A program made the position numbers and the translations under genes. 6,198 bases of DNA from Clostridiales bacterium UBA6330 (GTDB lineage: Bacteria > Bacillota > Clostridia > Oscillospirales > CAG-272): NCBI GenBank assembly GCA_002438075.1, contig DJSQ01000036.1:1-6198 (forward strand). The letters are read 5' to 3'. The notes below the pieces were generated by a model. It was not told where the DNA came from and did no database searches. It saw only the letters and a program-made list of their open reading frames with translations. This document shows, in pieces, positions 4,689 to 6,198 of the stretch. Within the stretch, counting starts at the first letter, position 1. Every line of letters starts with the position of its first letter.

Positions 4689-5537
4689 ATGAAAAGCATG
4701 ACATTGAACAACGGGGTCAAAATTCCGAGGCTCGGCTTCGGGACATGGTGCATCGATGACGCGCGGGCGGCGGAGGCGGTCCGTACCGCAGTTGAGGTCG
4801 GCTACCGCCATATTGACACGGCGCAGGCTTACGGCAACGAGCGCGGCGTTGGGGAGGGTGTCCGCACCTGCGGCGTGAAGCGCGAGGAGCTGTTTGTTGT
4901 CAGCAAGGTTGCCGCAGAGCACAAAAGCTATGAAGCCGCCGCAAGGTCGATTGACGAGACGCTGAAGACCATGAGGCTGGACTACCTTGACCTGATGATG
5001 ATCCACGCGCCGCAGCCGTGGGCGGAATGGCGCGGGGAGAAGCGGTATTTTGAGGAGAACCGCGAGGTCTGGCGCGCGCTGGAGGACGCATACGCGGCGG
5101 GAAAGCTCCGCGCAATCGGCGTGTCGAATTTCCTGCGGGACGACCTCGAAAGCCTTTTGCCGCATACGAAGGTCAAGCCCGCCGTCAATCAGGTGTTGGC
5201 GCACATCGGTAACACGCCCGCAGAGCTGATTGCCTTTTGCAGGGAAAACGACATTGCGGTGGAGGCGTATTCCCCAATCGCACACGGCGAGGCACTGAAA
5301 AGCCCCGTGATTGCGGAAATGGCGGGGCGCTACGGCGTGTCTCCCGCACAGCTCTGCATCCGCTATATCCTTCAGCTGGGGCTGATTGCCCTGCCGAAGG
5401 CATCGTCGCGTGCGCATATCGCGGAGAATGCCGCGCTCGATTTTGATATTTCCGAGGCGGATATGACAACCCTTTGCAGGCTGGAGTTCAAGGACTACGG
5501 GGAATACAGCTATTTCCCCGTGTTCAGCGGTAAATAA
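4689..5537 (+). CDS. Aldo/keto reductase
   Basis: The 282-residue product is a full-length aldo/keto reductase of the bacterial 2,5-diketogluconate-reductase/YvgN-like group, cytosolic (beta/alpha)8 enzymes that reduce aldehydes and ketones with NADPH. The catalytic tetrad is complete: Asp43 and Tyr48 in HIDTAQAYGNE, Lys73 in VVSKV and His106 in MMIHAPQP. GVSNF (144-148), NQVLAHIG (167-174, in place of the usual NQIEFHP), AYSPI (193-197) and the cofactor-phosphate region LPKASSRAHIAEN (235-247) follow in the usual order. It is preceded by its own strong promoter and ribosome binding site, and a flavodoxin follows 25 bases after the stop without a terminator, so the two are probably one operon. 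The natural substrate is not predictable; detoxification of reactive carbonyls or sugar aldehyde reduction are typical roles. Confidence 0.95.
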   Translation: MKSMTLNNGVKIPRLGFGTWCIDDARAAEAVRTAVEVGYRHIDTAQAYGNERGVGEGVRTCGVKREELFVVSKVAAEHKSYEAAARSIDETLKTMRLDYLDLMMIHAPQPWAEWRGEKRYFEENREVWRALEDAYAAGKLRAIGVSNFLRDDLESLLPHTKVKPAVNQVLAHIGNTPAELIAFCRENDIAVEAYSPIAHGEALKSPVIAEMAGRYGVSPAQLCIRYILQLGLIALPKASSRAHIAENAALDFDISEADMTTLCRLEFKDYGEYSYFPVFSGK

Positions 5538-5562
5538 AGAAACAGGAAAAGGAGATGGGACC

Positions 5563-6030
5563 ATGAAAAAGCTGGTAGCCTATTTTTCCGCAAGCGGCGT
5601 GACCGAGCAGACGGCAAAGCATCTGGCACACGCAGTGGGAGCCGATTTGTTTGAGGTGAAGCCCGCCGTCCCCTATACGCGCGCGGACCTCGACTGGACT
5701 GACAAAAAGAGCCGCTCCACCGTTGAGATGCACGACCCGAACTCCCGCCCCGAAATTGCGGAGCGCTGTGCGAATATGGAGGATTACGACACCGTTTATA
5801 TCGGCTTCCCGATTTGGTGGTACGTTGCGCCAACCATCATTGATACCTTTCTGGAAAGCTACGATTTCACGGGCAAAACGCTGATTCCCTTTGCCACGAG
5901 TGGCGGGAGCGGCATGGGCAAAACGCTTGACGTGCTGAAAAAGGTCTGCCCGAATGCCGATTGGCGCGCAGGTGGGATTGTAAACGGAATGTCGGAGCGC
6001 GACCTCTCCGCGTGGGCGGAAAAGCAGTAA
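5563..6030 (+). CDS. Flavodoxin (short-chain, flavodoxin_4-like)
   Basis: The 155-residue product has the flavodoxin fold, a small cytosolic FMN protein carrying electrons or acting as a quinone/nitro reductase-like partner. The FMN phosphate loop is SASGVTEQTA (residues 9-18), right after the first strand MKKLVAYF. The second FMN loop is IGFPIWWYVAP (80-90), whose aromatic residues can stack on the flavin, and the third is FATSGGSGMG (110-119). The length matches the group common in gut Firmicutes. AAGGAGA lies just before the start. It shares an operon with the aldo/keto reductase, a pairing also seen in other clostridial genomes as far as I recall; a direct electron link is not implied, because aldo/keto reductases use NADPH and not flavins. 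Family call is firm, role in the pair is inference. Confidence 0.93.
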   Translation: MKKLVAYFSASGVTEQTAKHLAHAVGADLFEVKPAVPYTRADLDWTDKKSRSTVEMHDPNSRPEIAERCANMEDYDTVYIGFPIWWYVAPTIIDTFLESYDFTGKTLIPFATSGGSGMGKTLDVLKKVCPNADWRAGGIVNGMSERDLSAWAEKQ

Positions 6031-6076
6031 AACGGAACGGAAAACGCACCGCCCGTTGTTGCAGGGAAGGCGTTCG

Positions 6077-6093
6077 CCCCCCTTTTTTGGGGG
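6077..6093. other. C6-T6-G5 hairpin with a competing fold
   Basis: Six C (6077-6082), six T and five G (6089-6093) can form a GC hairpin. The bases directly after give a rival stem, ATGGG (6094-6098) with CCCAT (6103-6107). The C-run with its preceding CG (6075-6081, CGCCCCC) also matches GGGGGCG at 6143-6149 at the end of the large palindrome. Several mutually exclusive folds are thus possible. A function as terminator on the plus strand is weak because the T-run lies in the loop and not after the stem. Confidence 0.4.
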
Positions 6094-6115
6094 ATGGGTC
6101 TCCCCATATCGTCTG

Positions 6116-6149
6116 CGCCCCCGACAGCGTGTACACGCTGTCGGGGGCG
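6116..6149. terminator. 34-bp perfect palindrome, probable terminator of the reductase-flavodoxin operon
   Basis: CGCCCCCGACAGCGTGT (6116-6132) is followed at once by its exact reverse complement (6133-6149). The RNA would form a very stable hairpin with a minimal loop at GUAC, followed by a moderately T-rich stretch (TTCCGTTTACTTT). Position about 90 bases after the flavodoxin stop fits a terminator. The missing clean T-run leaves open a protein-binding palindrome or a repeat element. The last bases (6160-6198) hold nothing I can identify. Confidence 0.65.
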
Positions 6150-6198
6150 TTCCGTTTACTTTGCTTGCGTCGTATTTTCCCAAAACCTTGCCGCGCCG

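Larger units (their letters stand above)
6027..6159. repeat. Long-range inverted repeat around the flavodoxin 3' end
   Basis: GTAAAACGGAACG (6027-6039, covering the stop codon) is the reverse complement of CGTTCCGTTTAC (6148-6159) apart from one extra A. The arms enclose about 108 bases containing the two hairpins described separately. In the transcript the arms could close a multibranched 3' structure. It could also be the ends of a small intergenic element, but no target-site duplication is evident. Confidence 0.45.

Noticed and set aside
4641..5564. Long minus-strand open frame opposite the aldo/keto reductase
   Set aside because: Shadow of a gene with a complete catalytic tetrad; it would also run through the plus-strand promoter.
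5524..6183. Minus-strand open frame opposite the flavodoxin
   Set aside because: No motif, crosses the large palindrome, and the plus strand encodes an intact flavodoxin.

Overview
The window looks like chromosomal DNA of a GC-rich member of the Firmicutes, most likely an anaerobic gut-type clostridium (Oscillospiraceae/Ruminococcaceae-like). The signs are strong purine-rich Shine-Dalgarno sites (AGGAGG, GGAGGTGA, AAGGAGGA) a few bases before nearly every start, two textbook sigma-A type promoters, GC-biased third codon positions with AT-rich intergenic DNA, and enzyme families common in that group. This placement is inference; there is no rRNA or other phylogenetic marker here. No tRNA, rRNA, CRISPR array, transposase or phage gene is visible.

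Layout. (1) 1-129: leader with a good -10 box and no recognisable -35. (2) 130-2886, plus strand: three closely spaced genes, namely a xylose-isomerase-like TIM-barrel sugar phosphate isomerase/epimerase, a nucleoside hydrolase of a variant subclass, and an AraC-type regulator whose 3' end carries a 9-bp tandem repeat with four G5 runs. (3) 2887-3016: convergent intergenic region with a perfect 14-bp hairpin and a second C-run/G-run hairpin. (4) 4499-3017, minus strand: two overlapping methyltransferase genes, a UbiE/type-11 enzyme followed by a TcmP/LCMT-type enzyme. (5) 4500-4688: divergent control region with back-to-back promoters and an 18-bp palindrome in the methyltransferase leader. 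(6) 4689-6030, plus strand: an aldo/keto reductase and a small flavodoxin. (7) 6031-6198: structured intergenic region with a 34-bp perfect palindrome and several competing stems.

How the genes may work together. The first operon reads as a small inducible catabolic unit: a hydrolase releasing a base and a pentose (or cutting a nucleoside-like N-glycoside), an isomerase/epimerase acting on a sugar, and a co-transcribed AraC regulator with an N-terminal sugar-sensing-type cupin. The weak -35 of the leading promoter fits an activator. The methyltransferase pair is probably one translationally coupled unit controlled by a palindrome that resembles, without matching exactly, metal-responsive DtxR-family sites; its substrate cannot be told. 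The reductase and flavodoxin form a two-gene redox unit. I see no obviously new multi-gene defence or mobile system. The features most worth a second look are the G-rich repeat at the end of the AraC gene, the methyltransferase operon with its operator, and the Trp-Asp signature of the nucleoside hydrolase.
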